Notes under the pieces: generated by a model
The model's input: the letters and a program-made list of their open reading frames with translations, nothing else
What the model was told of the DNA's origin: nothing
Databases searched by the model: none
Part shown: one piece after another, positions 35,598 through 44,847 of the stretch
Numbering within the stretch: the first letter of the stretch is position 1
Layout: every line of letters begins with the position of its first letter
From: Candidatus Zixiibacteriota bacterium
GTDB lineage: Bacteria > Zixibacteria > MSB-5A5 > GN15 > JAAZOE01
Length of the DNA stretch: 64,000 nt
Direction of reading: 5' to 3'
NCBI GenBank assembly: GCA_030668485.1
Contig: DAOUTW010000009.1
Coordinates: 1 to 64,000, forward strand
Position numbers and translations under genes: made by a program

Positions 35598-36236
35598 TTA
35601 CCTCTTTTTAGAAAATTTATACTTTATTAATTCTTTTATCGGCAAATCACGCAATAAGCGCCATACTAAGGCGGCTACCCGGCCGTTTTTTATCGACAAC
35701 ACCAGATGTCCAGATACCCGGCTTGCTCCCGTACCGCCGGACGGAGCAAGATTAAAAACCCGTTGCATTCCCGGGAAGACGCCATTTATCGCCTTCCCCC
35801 AGCCAAAAGCCATTCCGGCCAAAGCGGGATTGGCGATCACCGGCTGCAGATCAAGTTGGCCTTCATTATATTGTACGCTGGCGATAAAGCGGGCGACGAA
35901 GATAATTCCCGCCCTGGCGATTTTGACCAAAGTTGAAAGAGGAAGCCTGGGACGTGATTTCTTTTTTAACTTTTTATCTTCCTGGGACAGAGCAACCTCT
36001 TTTTTCCTTTTTTCCTGCGAGGTCTTGCTTGATTTTTTGAACGAGTAAATCCAGCGGCCACAGAAGACCGAAAATTTTCTGTCCTCTCCGGTGAGTTTTA
36101 ATCCACATCCGAGGACGGATACGGAGATGTTGAAGACGGCATTTTGAAAGGAAACCGACAGGCGTGTACGCGCCGAGAGGATCACTGCCAGGGCAGCGAT
36201 TATTATACATGTCGCTATCAGAATATATATCATCAT
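35598..36236 (-). CDS. DUF2953 (YtfI-like) membrane protein
   Basis: A 212-aa protein with one N-terminal membrane helix (MMIYILIATCIIIAALAVIL). A beta-rich segment follows (RTRLSVSFQNAVFNISVSVLGCGLKL), then a very basic linker, then a second domain with IARAGIIFVARFIASVQYNEGQLDLQPVIANPALAGMAF. This order matches the DUF2953 family, which is always seen with GerW. The gene ends 3 bases before the GerW-like start. The ribosome site is weak; 36236 is the best of several starts. Confidence 0.75.
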   Translation of the reverse strand: MMIYILIATCIIIAALAVILSARTRLSVSFQNAVFNISVSVLGCGLKLTGEDRKFSVFCGRWIYSFKKSSKTSQEKRKKEVALSQEDKKLKKKSRPRLPLSTLVKIARAGIIFVARFIASVQYNEGQLDLQPVIANPALAGMAFGWGKAINGVFPGMQRVFNLAPSGGTGASRVSGHLVLSIKNGRVAALVWRLLRDLPIKELIKYKFSKKR

Positions 36237-36352
36237 GACCACCGGAAACCTGAAACGGCTGCAATACCTCAACCAGTTACTATAGGTATCGGGAAACGAC
36301 GGCGGTCATATAACCGTTTTTTTACGAGGAGAGTTTTTTTAATTGAGAGAAG

Positions 36353-36610
36353 TCAATTACTATCGCCGCCCTCCAATATTCCCTCATCTATATAATCGTC
36401 GTCGAATATATCTTCATCTTCGCCGTCGGTGACTTCTTCGTCCTCTTCTTCTTCTTCTTCATGTTCATCCGGATCATTTAGAATTTCTTCGCCGAGCGGA
36501 ATTGACTCTCCCGTTTCCATGGCATCGGAACATTCCAGGGAACAGAAATTCATACCGTCCTTCTGGAATAAGGTGCCTTCTATATCCTCGCCGCAAAAAT
36601 CGCAACGCAT
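36353..36610 (-). CDS. Small zinc-finger protein with acidic tail
   Basis: An 85-aa protein. An N-terminal four-Cys finger (CDFC...FCSLEC) of the TRASH/MYM-like or FCS type probably binds zinc. The C-terminal half is almost entirely Asp and Glu (EEEEEEDEE). The acidic tail may mimic nucleic acid. No function can be given. It lies downstream of etfB, separated by 125 bases. Confidence 0.8.
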   Translation of the reverse strand: MRCDFCGEDIEGTLFQKDGMNFCSLECSDAMETGESIPLGEEILNDPDEHEEEEEEDEEVTDGEDEDIFDDDYIDEGILEGGDSN

Positions 36611-36735
36611 GAATAGTCCTCAAGTTGTAGAAAGCTTCAGCTTATCGTGTATCCAGCTCGAAATAAAGCAAGCCCGAAGGAAAAGCAAGCACTTTTGGGC
36701 ACAAAAATTAATTTTTTGCATTCCCGGCTTTATCC

Positions 36736-37521
36736 CTACAGGACCTGATCTTCCCGAAGTTTTCCGAACAGTTTTTCGGCGATTTCCTCCGGGGTTTCGC
36801 CTTCGATTATTTCACCCTTCTGGGGCGGCGGCGGCGCGGTCGCCTTGATAGTTTTGGTCGGTGAAGCTGCGCCGACCGCTTTTATATCACCGCCCAGATC
36901 GGCAGCCGACCATTGCGTGATTGCCGCTTTCTTGGCAGCCATCTTTCCCTTAAGGGAAGGCAGCCGCGGTTCGTTGATTTCCTTCACAACCGACACTACC
37001 GCCGGAAGGGAGGTGGTGACACTATCATAGCCTTCTTCGGTGGTTCTCAAAAAGACCGCTTCGCTGTCGGTAACGCTTTCGGTTTTCTTGACGAACAGAA
37101 TCTGGGGCCAGTCGAGATTGGCCGCGAGGGCTGCGGGGACCTGAGCCGAATCGTCATCGATCGCCTGCTTTCCCGCCAGAATGAGATTGACGTCACCGAT
37201 TTTTCCAATGGCAGCGGTTAATATGCGGGCTATCGCCTGGGGATCGGAATTTTCGAAGGCGGGATCGGTTATCAGGATCGCTTCATCGACTCCGACCGAC
37301 AGAGCCTGACGCAGAGCCGAAACGGCCCGTTCACTTCCGACGGTCACGGCTGTGACTTTGCCACCGACTTGTTCTTTTATTTTCAGACCTTCTTCGATAG
37401 CATATTCATCGAAGGGATTAACGATTCCGGGGCCGGATGGTAATGTTACGGCGCCAGCAGTTTCATCCACCCGAACCAGTTCAATTTCAGGGACCTGTTT
37501 GATAACAACCACAATATTCAT
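36736..37521 (-). CDS. etfB: Electron transfer flavoprotein, beta subunit
   Basis: A 261-aa ETF beta subunit. Begins MNIVVVIKQVPE; carries NPFDEYAIEEGLKIKE and the AMP/FAD-binding region ILAGKQAIDDDSAQVPAALAANL, then LPSLKGKMAAKKAAI. With the alpha subunit it passes electrons from acyl-CoA dehydrogenases to the quinone pool. etfA is absent nearby, which is unusual; it may lie elsewhere. GAGGAGG precedes the ATG. Confidence 0.95.
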   Translation of the reverse strand: MNIVVVIKQVPEIELVRVDETAGAVTLPSGPGIVNPFDEYAIEEGLKIKEQVGGKVTAVTVGSERAVSALRQALSVGVDEAILITDPAFENSDPQAIARILTAAIGKIGDVNLILAGKQAIDDDSAQVPAALAANLDWPQILFVKKTESVTDSEAVFLRTTEEGYDSVTTSLPAVVSVVKEINEPRLPSLKGKMAAKKAAITQWSAADLGGDIKAVGAASPTKTIKATAPPPPQKGEIIEGETPEEIAEKLFGKLREDQVL

Positions 37522-37655
37522 TTATACCTCCTCCGTCGTTGTCAAGCTAAGAAACATTTTCAATTTAGTGCCCCAGCCGTCGTTGCCTTTCGGGGTCGCA
37601 GTCCAAATTTAATATGCCAAGGGGGTTCTGTCAAATGATGAATGATGATTTATTA

Positions 37656-38411
37656 TTATTTCTCGGTACTTTTCAGTTTTTTCATCGCCTGGGCCGCGGC
37701 TTTTTGTTCGGCGTCTTTCTTGGACGTGCCGGTGCCTGATCCGATGTTTTCTCCATTACAGTAGACGACGACCATAAAGGTTTTATCATGGTCGGGCCCT
37801 TCCTCGCTGAGAACTTCATACCGGGGCATGCCGGCGCCGTTGGCCTGGAGCAGTTCCAGTAATTCGCCCTTATAATTTCTAAACGTTTTGTCAGCGGCGA
37901 TTTCCTCGACATGAGACAGGATATGGCGATTCACAATCGGTCTTATCGACACCAGACCGCCGTCGAGAAAGATGGCGCCGATAACGGCTTCTAAGGCATC
38001 GGCGTTAATTGATGATCGTTTGCGGCCGCCGGCTTTTTCTTCCTCGGCCGAGAGGAGGATATAGTTCCCCAATCCGAGCGCCTCGGCAGTCCGGTAAAGG
38101 GTGGTTTCATTGACCAGCAACGATTTGAGTTTGGTCAGCCCCCCTTCGAGCTTTTTGGGGTACCTGGCGTAGAGAAATTCGGAGACAACCAGTCCCAACA
38201 CCGAGTCTCCCAGAAATTCCAATCGCTCGTTTGATGGGAGCCATTCCTTCTCACCGGACTTGGCATAAGAACGATGCGTCAGAGCAACCCTGAGCAGATC
38301 GACATCATTAAAACGATAGTTGATGGCGCGCTGGAATTCCTGCAGAAGTATTTCGGTCCGGTCTGAGGAACCGGAACCGAAAACTGTTTTAACTGCCTTC
38401 CAGATTCCCAT
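37656..38411 (-). CDS. rnc: Ribonuclease III
   Basis: Double-strand-specific endonuclease that processes rRNA and mRNA; 251 aa. The catalytic signature NERLEFLGDSVLG and the second acidic motif in DALEAVIGAIFLDGG are present, and a double-stranded RNA-binding domain occupies the C-terminal 75 residues. The start ATG 38411 lies 5 bases after fabF; a TTG six bases earlier is possible. It is the last gene of the fab operon, an arrangement known in other bacteria. Confidence 0.96.
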   Translation of the reverse strand: MGIWKAVKTVFGSGSSDRTEILLQEFQRAINYRFNDVDLLRVALTHRSYAKSGEKEWLPSNERLEFLGDSVLGLVVSEFLYARYPKKLEGGLTKLKSLLVNETTLYRTAEALGLGNYILLSAEEEKAGGRKRSSINADALEAVIGAIFLDGGLVSIRPIVNRHILSHVEEIAADKTFRNYKGELLELLQANGAGMPRYEVLSEEGPDHDKTFMVVVYCNGENIGSGTGTSKKDAEQKAAAQAMKKLKSTEK

Positions 38412-38417
38412 AATCAA

Positions 38418-39662
38418 TCACGAAGAATGATGAGCGGCAAAAACCATACTGACATTATGGCCGCCGAATCCAAAGGAATTACTTATGGCGTAATTTATTT
38501 CCATTTCCCTGGCCTTATGCGGAACATAGTCGAGATCGCATTCCGGATCAGGATTGTCAAGATTGACAGTGGGATGAATGATCCCCTCCTTGATCGATTT
38601 TGCAGTAATCGCCCCTTCCGCGCCGCCTGCCGCACCCAGAAGATGGCCGGTCATCGATTTGGTCGAGTTGATCGCCAGCTTATAGGCAAGCTTGCCGAAT
38701 ATCGTTTTGAGAGCCTTGGTTTCAGCAAGATCCCCCAAACCGGTCGATGTGCCATGACTGTTGATATAAGCGATATCTTCCGGTCCGATTCCGGCATCCT
38801 TCAGAGCCTGGGCCATCGCTCTGGCCGCACCGCTGCCGTCCGGCAAGGGAGCAGTCATATGATAAGCGTCGCAGGTCATGCCACATCCGACAATCTCGGC
38901 ATAAATGCGAGCCTGGCGAGCTTTGGCCGATTCGAGCGATTCCACCACCAGAATACCAGCGCCTTCACCCATGACAAAACCATCACGATCTTTGTCGAAC
39001 GGTCGACTGGCTTTTTCCGGTTCGTCATTCCGTTTGGAAATCGCCCTGGCGGCACAAAAACCGGCCATCGATAACGGGGTTATGGCTGACTCCGCTCCAC
39101 CGGTAATCATTATGTCGGCTTCACCGCGCTGGACAATTCTGAAGGAATCACAGATGGCATGAGCCGATGAGGCACAGGCCGAAACGGTGGCGTAGTTCGG
39201 TCCCCTGAATCCTAATCTCAGGGCGACCATCCCGGCCCCCATATCAATGATCATCATCGGAATAAAGAACGGCGAGACCCGTTTGGCCCCCCGGTTCAGC
39301 ATGGTTGCATGCTGATCCTCGAAGGTTTGAATGCCGCCGATCCCCGATCCGGTGACAACCCCGCAGCGATCCAGATCCAGATCGTCCAGGTTCAGACCGG
39401 CATCATCGAATGCCATTTGCGATGCAACCACGCATAGCCGTTCGTTGGCATCCATCCGCCGGAGTGTTTTGGGATCGATGTACTGCTCCGGTTTAAAATC
39501 CTTGACCTGGGCGGCAATGGTCGTCGAAAGACCATCCGTCGAAAATGACGTGATAGTTTCGACACCTGATTTCCCGGTCAAGAGGTTTTTCCAGGTATCT
39601 TCAAAGTTCAATCCCAGAGGCGTCACCGCCCCCAGGCCGGTAATTACAACTCTAGTTTTCAT
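38418..39662 (-). CDS. fabF: 3-oxoacyl-ACP synthase II (FabF)
   Basis: Condensing enzyme of fatty-acid elongation; 414 aa. The Cys-His-His triad is visible in SACASSAHAICD, NSHGTSTGLGD and STKSMTGHLLGAAGG. It adds malonyl-ACP-derived carbons to acyl-ACP, including C16:1 in enterobacteria. It lies 21 bases after acpP and 6 bases before rnc, in the fab operon. Confidence 0.97.
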   Translation of the reverse strand: MKTRVVITGLGAVTPLGLNFEDTWKNLLTGKSGVETITSFSTDGLSTTIAAQVKDFKPEQYIDPKTLRRMDANERLCVVASQMAFDDAGLNLDDLDLDRCGVVTGSGIGGIQTFEDQHATMLNRGAKRVSPFFIPMMIIDMGAGMVALRLGFRGPNYATVSACASSAHAICDSFRIVQRGEADIMITGGAESAITPLSMAGFCAARAISKRNDEPEKASRPFDKDRDGFVMGEGAGILVVESLESAKARQARIYAEIVGCGMTCDAYHMTAPLPDGSGAARAMAQALKDAGIGPEDIAYINSHGTSTGLGDLAETKALKTIFGKLAYKLAINSTKSMTGHLLGAAGGAEGAITAKSIKEGIIHPTVNLDNPDPECDLDYVPHKAREMEINYAISNSFGFGGHNVSMVFAAHHSS

Positions 39663-39683
39663 ACAGTAAAGAACTTCCTTGTT

Positions 39684-39920
39684 CTATTCCGTGACATGCC
39701 CTTTGATATAGGCAATGGCCTTCCCGACGGTCATGATATTTTCGGAATCCTTGTCGGAGATCTGGAGATTGAACTCATCTTCCAACGCCAAAACCAATTC
39801 CGCCTGATCCAGAGAATCGGCGCCCAAATCATCCACAAATGAAGCTTCTTCGGTAACTTGCTCAGTGGTCACATTCAGCTTGTCCATAACGATCTCTTTG
39901 ACTCTAGCTTCAACAGACAT
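39684..39920 (-). CDS. acpP: Acyl carrier protein
   Basis: A 78-aa carrier for fatty-acid synthesis. The phosphopantetheine attachment site is Ser36 in DDLGADSLDQ. The protein is strongly acidic, typical of ACP. It is flanked by fabG and fabF. Confidence 0.98.
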   Translation of the reverse strand: MSVEARVKEIVMDKLNVTTEQVTEEASFVDDLGADSLDQAELVLALEDEFNLQISDKDSENIMTVGKAIAYIKGHVTE

Positions 39921-39964
39921 TCCCTACTCCTTAATTAAATATATCTTACTTTTTAAATTTCGGT

Positions 39965-40711
39965 TTACATTACCATACCGCCATCCACCTGCAAAACCTG
40001 ACCGGTGATGTAGTCGGCCTCGGGAGACGCCAAAAAGGCGACTGCCCCGGCGACATCAGCAGCGGTTCCTGGCCGCTTTAGGGGAATGACGTCTAAAAAA
40101 GCTTTTCGTGCCGCTTCCGGCAACTGTTCGGTCATCGGCGTTGCGATATAGCCCGGCGCGACGGCATTGACGGTGACCCCTCGCCCGGACAGTTCTTTGG
40201 CTACCGATTTGGTCAGTCCGATCAGACCGGCTTTGGACGCGGCATAATTCGCCTGTCCGGCGTTACCTATCAGTCCCACCACGGAACTGATATTGATAAT
40301 TTTGCCCGACCTGGCTTTCATCATAATTCTCGAGGCGGCCTGGGTCACGAGAAAGGCACCCTTGAGATTGACCTCCATCACCATATCCCAACTGTCAGGC
40401 GTCTGGCGGATCAGGAGGGCGTCGCGAGTAATCCCGGCGTTGTTGACGAGGATGTCCAATGACCCGAACTTGTCGATGATCGCTTTCATCATCCGGCCGA
40501 TGTCCTCGGACTTGGTGATATTACACGGTATACCGAGGACGGGATACCCTTTTTCGGCCAGCTCTCCGGCCGTTTGTTCGGCCAGTTCGCCCAGGACGTC
40601 GGAGATTATAAGGTTGGCTCCCAGGGAGCCGAGTTTTTCTGCTATGGCCCGTCCGATACCGCGGGCGGAACCGGTCACCAGCGCCGTTTTACCTTCCAAT
40701 GGTTTCATCAT
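39965..40711 (-). CDS. fabG: 3-oxoacyl-ACP reductase (FabG)
   Basis: NADPH-dependent reductase of the elongation cycle; 248 aa. TGSARGIG near the N-terminus, NNAGITRDALL in the middle, catalytic Ser and Tyr-Lys in NISSVVGLIGNAGQANYAASKAG, and the C-terminal EADYITGQVLQVDGG. Its ATG overlaps the fabD stop (ATGA). Confidence 0.97.
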   Translation of the reverse strand: MMKPLEGKTALVTGSARGIGRAIAEKLGSLGANLIISDVLGELAEQTAGELAEKGYPVLGIPCNITKSEDIGRMMKAIIDKFGSLDILVNNAGITRDALLIRQTPDSWDMVMEVNLKGAFLVTQAASRIMMKARSGKIINISSVVGLIGNAGQANYAASKAGLIGLTKSVAKELSGRGVTVNAVAPGYIATPMTEQLPEAARKAFLDVIPLKRPGTAADVAGAVAFLASPEADYITGQVLQVDGGMVM

Positions 40712-41655
40712 TTTCCTTCCTGTCCGGGCACCGCCTCCGACAGAATTTCCGCATCAGTCAGGGTATCGATATTGAATGCCGGGATTGCTTTCATCTCCCT
40801 TTTGGCGAGGCCGGTCAGTACTTTGCCGGGACCGATTTCCACTACGGCTGATGCACCCTCGGAGGCGAAAAAGGCCATCGTATCGCGCCAGCGCACCGGG
40901 GCCGTTATTTGTTGCACGAGCAGTTTCCTGATCTCAGCGGCGGCTGTTACCGGACGGGCGGTGACATTGGCGACCACCGGCGGATCGGCATCTTTAATCG
41001 CGATGCCATCGAGGCACTCGGCCATTCCTTCCGTGGCCGAGGCCATGAGGGGCGAGTGAAAGGCACCGCCGACCTCAAGCATTAGAGCCCGTTTGGCGCC
41101 AGCCTCTTTGGCCAGTCGGCAAGCCTCTTCGACCGCCTGATGTTCCCCTGATATGGCGACCTGAAGTGATGAATTTATATTGGCCCGGGTAACAATTCCT
41201 TTTGCGGAAGCCTGTTCGCAGACGGCATCCAGTTTTTCATCCGCCAATGCGAGAATCGCCGCCATCGTGCCGGGATTTTCGACACATGCTTTTTCCATCA
41301 GTTTGGCTCTTGTACAAACGGAGGTTATGGCATCTTCGGGTGTCAGTGATCCACTGCTTACCAGCGCCACATATTCTCCCAGGCTATGACCGGCAGCATA
41401 TTTATGCGGCGGCAATTGTCGGCCGAGGATTTCCAGAAGACCCAGCGAATGGATAAGTATCGCAGGCTGGGTGAAGATAGTCTGCTTCAGCTTTTCAGCC
41501 GGTCCTTCGACAGAGATTCGGGCCAGATCATCGCCGAGCAGATCCGAAGCCTGGTTATAGTAGGCCCTGACTCGCTCCGACCTTTCATGAAGTTCACGCC
41601 CCATACCGACATATTGAGAGGCCTGCCCCGGAAATATATAAATCAGTTTATTCAC
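40708..41655 (-). CDS. fabD: Malonyl-CoA:ACP transacylase (FabD)
   Basis: Transfers malonyl from CoA to ACP; 315 aa. The opening IFPGQASQYVGMG and the nucleophile elbow GHSLGEY are clear, with the downstream His in AFHSPLM. It overlaps fabG by 4 bases and starts 3 bases after fabH. Confidence 0.97.
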   Translation of the reverse strand: MNKLIYIFPGQASQYVGMGRELHERSERVRAYYNQASDLLGDDLARISVEGPAEKLKQTIFTQPAILIHSLGLLEILGRQLPPHKYAAGHSLGEYVALVSSGSLTPEDAITSVCTRAKLMEKACVENPGTMAAILALADEKLDAVCEQASAKGIVTRANINSSLQVAISGEHQAVEEACRLAKEAGAKRALMLEVGGAFHSPLMASATEGMAECLDGIAIKDADPPVVANVTARPVTAAAEIRKLLVQQITAPVRWRDTMAFFASEGASAVVEIGPGKVLTGLAKREMKAIPAFNIDTLTDAEILSEAVPGQEGK

Positions 41656-41658
41656 TCC

Positions 41659-42642
41659 CTACCAGCGGATTGCCGCCGCTCCCCATGTTAAGCCTCCGCC
41701 AAAAGCAACGATGACGATATTGCTGCCTTTTTTAATTCGTCCCTCTTTTACCGCCTGATCGAGCGCCAACGGCACCGAGGCAGCCGAGGTGTTTCCGTAT
41801 TTTTCAATATTGAGATAAACTTTTTCCCAAGGCACTCCCACCCTTTTGGCCGTGGCCTGAATGATTCGAATGTTGGCCTGATGAGGGACCAGGAGATCGA
41901 TTGAATCCGGGGTAAAGCCGGCTTCTTTGGCGACACGGGCCGCGGCGTCGCCCATATAGCGGACAGCGTGTTTGAACACTTCGTTGCCATGCATGACAAT
42001 GCAAGTATCCTGTTTACGGAAATCACCGTTCTGGCCATAGGGGGTATGGGTACCGCCGGCCTCGATATACAGCAGGCGGTCGAGGTTTCCGTCCGATTTG
42101 AGATAGGTCGAGAGAATTCCGCTTTCGTCGTCGGAGGCGGTCAGGATGGCGGCTCCGGCGGCGTCGCCGAAGAGAACACAGGTATTGCGATCGTCGTAAT
42201 TGGTGATAGAGCTCAGTTTTTCGGCACCGAAGACAAGAATATTTTTATAAGTTCCGGTCGCGATGTAAGCCTGCGCAACGGAAAGACCATGAATGAAACC
42301 GGCACACGCCGCCACGATATCCATAGTAGCGGAATTGGAAGCGCCGAGCTTTTTCTGAATCATGCATGACAATGACGGCAACCGGTAATCGGGCGTCACT
42401 GTTCCTGCGATGATCATATCGATATCGGTTTCCTTAAGGCCGGCCATATCAAGGGCGCTTTTGGCGGCCTCGACACACATATCGGAGGTATCTTCGTCAT
42501 CGGCTGCAATATGTCGTTCAATGATTCCCGTTCGACTGATGATCCACTCATCCGAGGTGTCGACTATTTTTTCCAGATCGCTGTTGGTGAGCACTCTTTC
42601 CGGAGTGTACGACCCAATCCCGATGATTTTTGCTCTTGTCAT
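41659..42642 (-). CDS. fabH: 3-oxoacyl-ACP synthase III (FabH)
   Basis: Starts fatty-acid synthesis by condensing acetyl-CoA (or a branched primer) with malonyl-ACP; 327 aa. Catalytic Cys in DIVAACAGFIHGL, His in VPHQANIRI and Asn in NIEKYGNTSAASV. It sits between plsX and fabD, as in most bacteria. Confidence 0.97.
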   Translation of the reverse strand: MTRAKIIGIGSYTPERVLTNSDLEKIVDTSDEWIISRTGIIERHIAADDEDTSDMCVEAAKSALDMAGLKETDIDMIIAGTVTPDYRLPSLSCMIQKKLGASNSATMDIVAACAGFIHGLSVAQAYIATGTYKNILVFGAEKLSSITNYDDRNTCVLFGDAAGAAILTASDDESGILSTYLKSDGNLDRLLYIEAGGTHTPYGQNGDFRKQDTCIVMHGNEVFKHAVRYMGDAAARVAKEAGFTPDSIDLLVPHQANIRIIQATAKRVGVPWEKVYLNIEKYGNTSAASVPLALDQAVKEGRIKKGSNIVIVAFGGGLTWGAAAIRW

Positions 42643-42662
42643 TCCCTTGATTTCACCTACGT

Positions 42663-43742
42663 TTAATTATTCGTGTCACGCTGCACAGTCCCGTTCATCT
42701 TGAAATCGACCGGCGAATCCCCATTATGACCGGCCATAAGAACAGCCTCTATCTTTTCGTTAACCTGATGGGTAACCATCTCCCGCGCTACCGAAAGGGC
42801 CTTGTGGATGGCTTTGCTCGATGATCCGCCATGACAGATAATGCAAATACCATTAATACCCAGAAGAGGCGCACCGCCGACCTCGGTATAATCAAAGGTG
42901 TTACGCAGCCTGCGGAGGAAAGGATACATCAAGATTGCCCCGAATCGGGAAAAGATGTTAGAGGTTATCTGGCGTCTGATGGAATTGGTCAGAAAACCTT
43001 CCACCGATTCGGCAAACTTAAGGACCACATTACCGACGAAACCATCGGTAATGACGACATCGGCTTTGGCCATCAAAATATCGCGACCCTCAATATTGCC
43101 GATAAAATTCAAGGCCTGATTTTTTTCCAGAAGGGCATGCGTTTCCAGAATCAAATCGTTTCCCTTGCTGCGTTCCTCGCCAATCGACATCAGTCCGATA
43201 CGCGGACGGTTGATTCCAAACATATGACTGGAGACAATTGATCCCATAATGCCAAATTGGTACAGGTTCAGCGGTTTGCAGTCGGAATTGGCGCCGACAT
43301 CGAGAACCACCGCCGGCCGCCGTTCCAGAGTGGGGAAAAAGGATGCAATGGCCGGTCGTTTGACCTCCCGCAGGCGCCCGAGGTTGAGCATAGCGGTTCC
43401 CATCACAGCCCCGGTATTGCCCGGCGAGATAACGGCATCCACTTCCCGCAGCTTGTGCAGGCGAACCGCCTCGGCAATTGAGGTATCCCGCCTTCTGACC
43501 GCCTCTGACGGAGAATCGGTCATGGAAACCTCACCGTCGGCGTGATGGATATCAATATTCCCGGGCAGATCGCGATGTTTTTTCAACTCGGCTGAAATCA
43601 CATCGCTACGTCCGACCAGAATGATCTTACATGCCAGCCCGAATTCCCGGGCGGCCTCAATTCCGCCGCTGACGATTAGACCGGGACCGGAGTCGGTCCC
43701 CATGACATCAAGAGCCAATGCCAATTGCTTTTTGTCAGTCAT
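42663..43742 (-). CDS. plsX: Phosphate acyltransferase PlsX
   Basis: Makes acyl-phosphate from acyl-ACP for phospholipid synthesis; 359 aa. Signatures LALDVMGTDSGP, ISPGNTGAVMGTAML and DVGANSDCKPLNLYQFGIMG are present. The ATG at 43742 is used; the TTG six bases upstream gives only two extra residues. It follows rpmF by 23 bases in the usual rpmF-plsX-fab order. Confidence 0.96.
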   Translation of the reverse strand: MTDKKQLALALDVMGTDSGPGLIVSGGIEAAREFGLACKIILVGRSDVISAELKKHRDLPGNIDIHHADGEVSMTDSPSEAVRRRDTSIAEAVRLHKLREVDAVISPGNTGAVMGTAMLNLGRLREVKRPAIASFFPTLERRPAVVLDVGANSDCKPLNLYQFGIMGSIVSSHMFGINRPRIGLMSIGEERSKGNDLILETHALLEKNQALNFIGNIEGRDILMAKADVVITDGFVGNVVLKFAESVEGFLTNSIRRQITSNIFSRFGAILMYPFLRRLRNTFDYTEVGGAPLLGINGICIICHGGSSSKAIHKALSVAREMVTHQVNEKIEAVLMAGHNGDSPVDFKMNGTVQRDTNN

Positions 43743-43765
43743 TGTCAATGCTATTGCTCAAAAGC

Positions 43766-43942
43766 TCACTTTGAGGCAATTACCTCCACATCTTTGTAGA
43801 AGCCACAGTTGGGGCAGATATGATGCGCCATTTTCGGTTGATGACACTGATTGCAATCGACAACTGTCGGAGCCTGCAGTTTCCAGTGAGTACGGCGCTT
43901 GCGTCCTCGGGCTCGAGAGTGTCTTCTTTTCGGTACCGCCAT
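43766..43942 (-). CDS. rpmF: 50S ribosomal protein L32
   Basis: A 58-aa ribosomal protein; starts MAVPKRRHSRARGRKRR and has the zinc-ribbon Cys pairs (CNQC and CPNC). It lies between yceD and plsX, the classical context. Confidence 0.97.
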   Translation of the reverse strand: MAVPKRRHSRARGRKRRTHWKLQAPTVVDCNQCHQPKMAHHICPNCGFYKDVEVIASK

Positions 43943-43974
43943 GGTGTCTCCTTAACTGTTCGCAAAAGGTAACT

Positions 43975-44487
43975 TTATTTTTGCAGATCGCGGAGTCCGT
44001 CCCAACGGGAATCGGTTTCCTCCACTTTGCATTCACATTGGCTTTTATTCCGATTCAAACCGCAGATAGGGCATAGTCCCCGGCATTCTTCTTTGCAGAT
44101 CGGCTTGAGCGGCAAGGTCAGCACCAGTGCTTCGCACACCGGTGCGGTGATATCGACTTCTGTAGTACCGGCCGGGACAATTAGTTCGTTCTCCGGCAAT
44201 TCGTCGAGATTCACATTCCTGTCGTCGCTAACCTCATGAATCGAAAAATCTATTTCGCCCTCAAGGGTTGTACGATACTGTTCGAGACAACGAACGCACT
44301 CTATATCAACGTCACAGACGGCCATACCGGTACAGAAGAAGATATGATCGCCTTGCATTATATTGAGTTCCACCCGCGCCTCACCAATGGTGGTTACCCC
44401 ATCAGCCAACAATTTCAACTGCGAGGCATCTTCCTTAATCACCAAACGTGCCGGAAGTTCCCTAAGAGTGTTTAGATCCAGTATCAT
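43975..44487 (-). CDS. YceD/DUF177 family protein
   Basis: A 170-aa protein with ECVRCLEQYRTTLEG and a C-terminal Cys cluster (CKEECRGLCPICGLN). In E. coli and in plastids YceD supports 23S rRNA accumulation, and the gene is next to rpmF, as here. It heads the long unit yceD-rpmF-plsX-fabH-fabD-fabG-acpP-fabF-rnc. Confidence 0.92.
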   Translation of the reverse strand: MILDLNTLRELPARLVIKEDASQLKLLADGVTTIGEARVELNIMQGDHIFFCTGMAVCDVDIECVRCLEQYRTTLEGEIDFSIHEVSDDRNVNLDELPENELIVPAGTTEVDITAPVCEALVLTLPLKPICKEECRGLCPICGLNRNKSQCECKVEETDSRWDGLRDLQK

Positions 44488-44783
44488 AGCCTTTCAAATT
44501 AAATAATTAGCGATAGTCTGTCAAGCAAATTCTCAGCGTCAAATCCATTGTTCCCCAATAAGTTACAGAGCCCCATCGGTGTTCGGTGGGGCCTTTGGGC
44601 TCCAGCCTGTCAATTCTAGTCAATTGTCACGATTAATCCCAGCGTGATCAGGTACAATTGTTTCACTTAACAATGGCAGGAGAGCCAATTTTGTTCCCGG
44701 ATTAATCGAAACAAAAGGTGGGGTGAGTCGGAATGGCCATTGAAGTATTTGAGAATTATGCCGGGCGATTTCCGGTCACCGGG
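44488..44783. other. Intergenic region with a hairpin of unknown role
   Basis: About 300 bases without a gene. CCCCA..TGGGG (44571-44591) can form a hairpin nested in GAGCCC..GGGCTC, but neither strand has a T-run after it. It may be part of the 5' region of the yceD-rpmF-fab transcript. Confidence 0.4.
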
Positions 44784-44787
44784 CAAT

Positions 44788-44819
44788 AAAAAGACCGGGA
44801 AATTTCTTTTCCCGGTCTT
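44788..44819 (-). terminator. Rho-independent terminator of the esterase-like gene
   Basis: A perfect 12-bp stem (AAGACCGGGAAA / TTTCCCGGTCTT) with a five-base loop; on the minus strand it is followed by TTTTTAT. It ends the FadL/esterase-like unit. Confidence 0.9.
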
Positions 44820-44847
44820 GAATAGTCTGTGCACGATTATGCCCCGG

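Noticed and set aside
44565-44605. Hairpin considered as terminator or RNA gene
   Set aside because: No T-run on either strand; it does not fit a tRNA cloverleaf.
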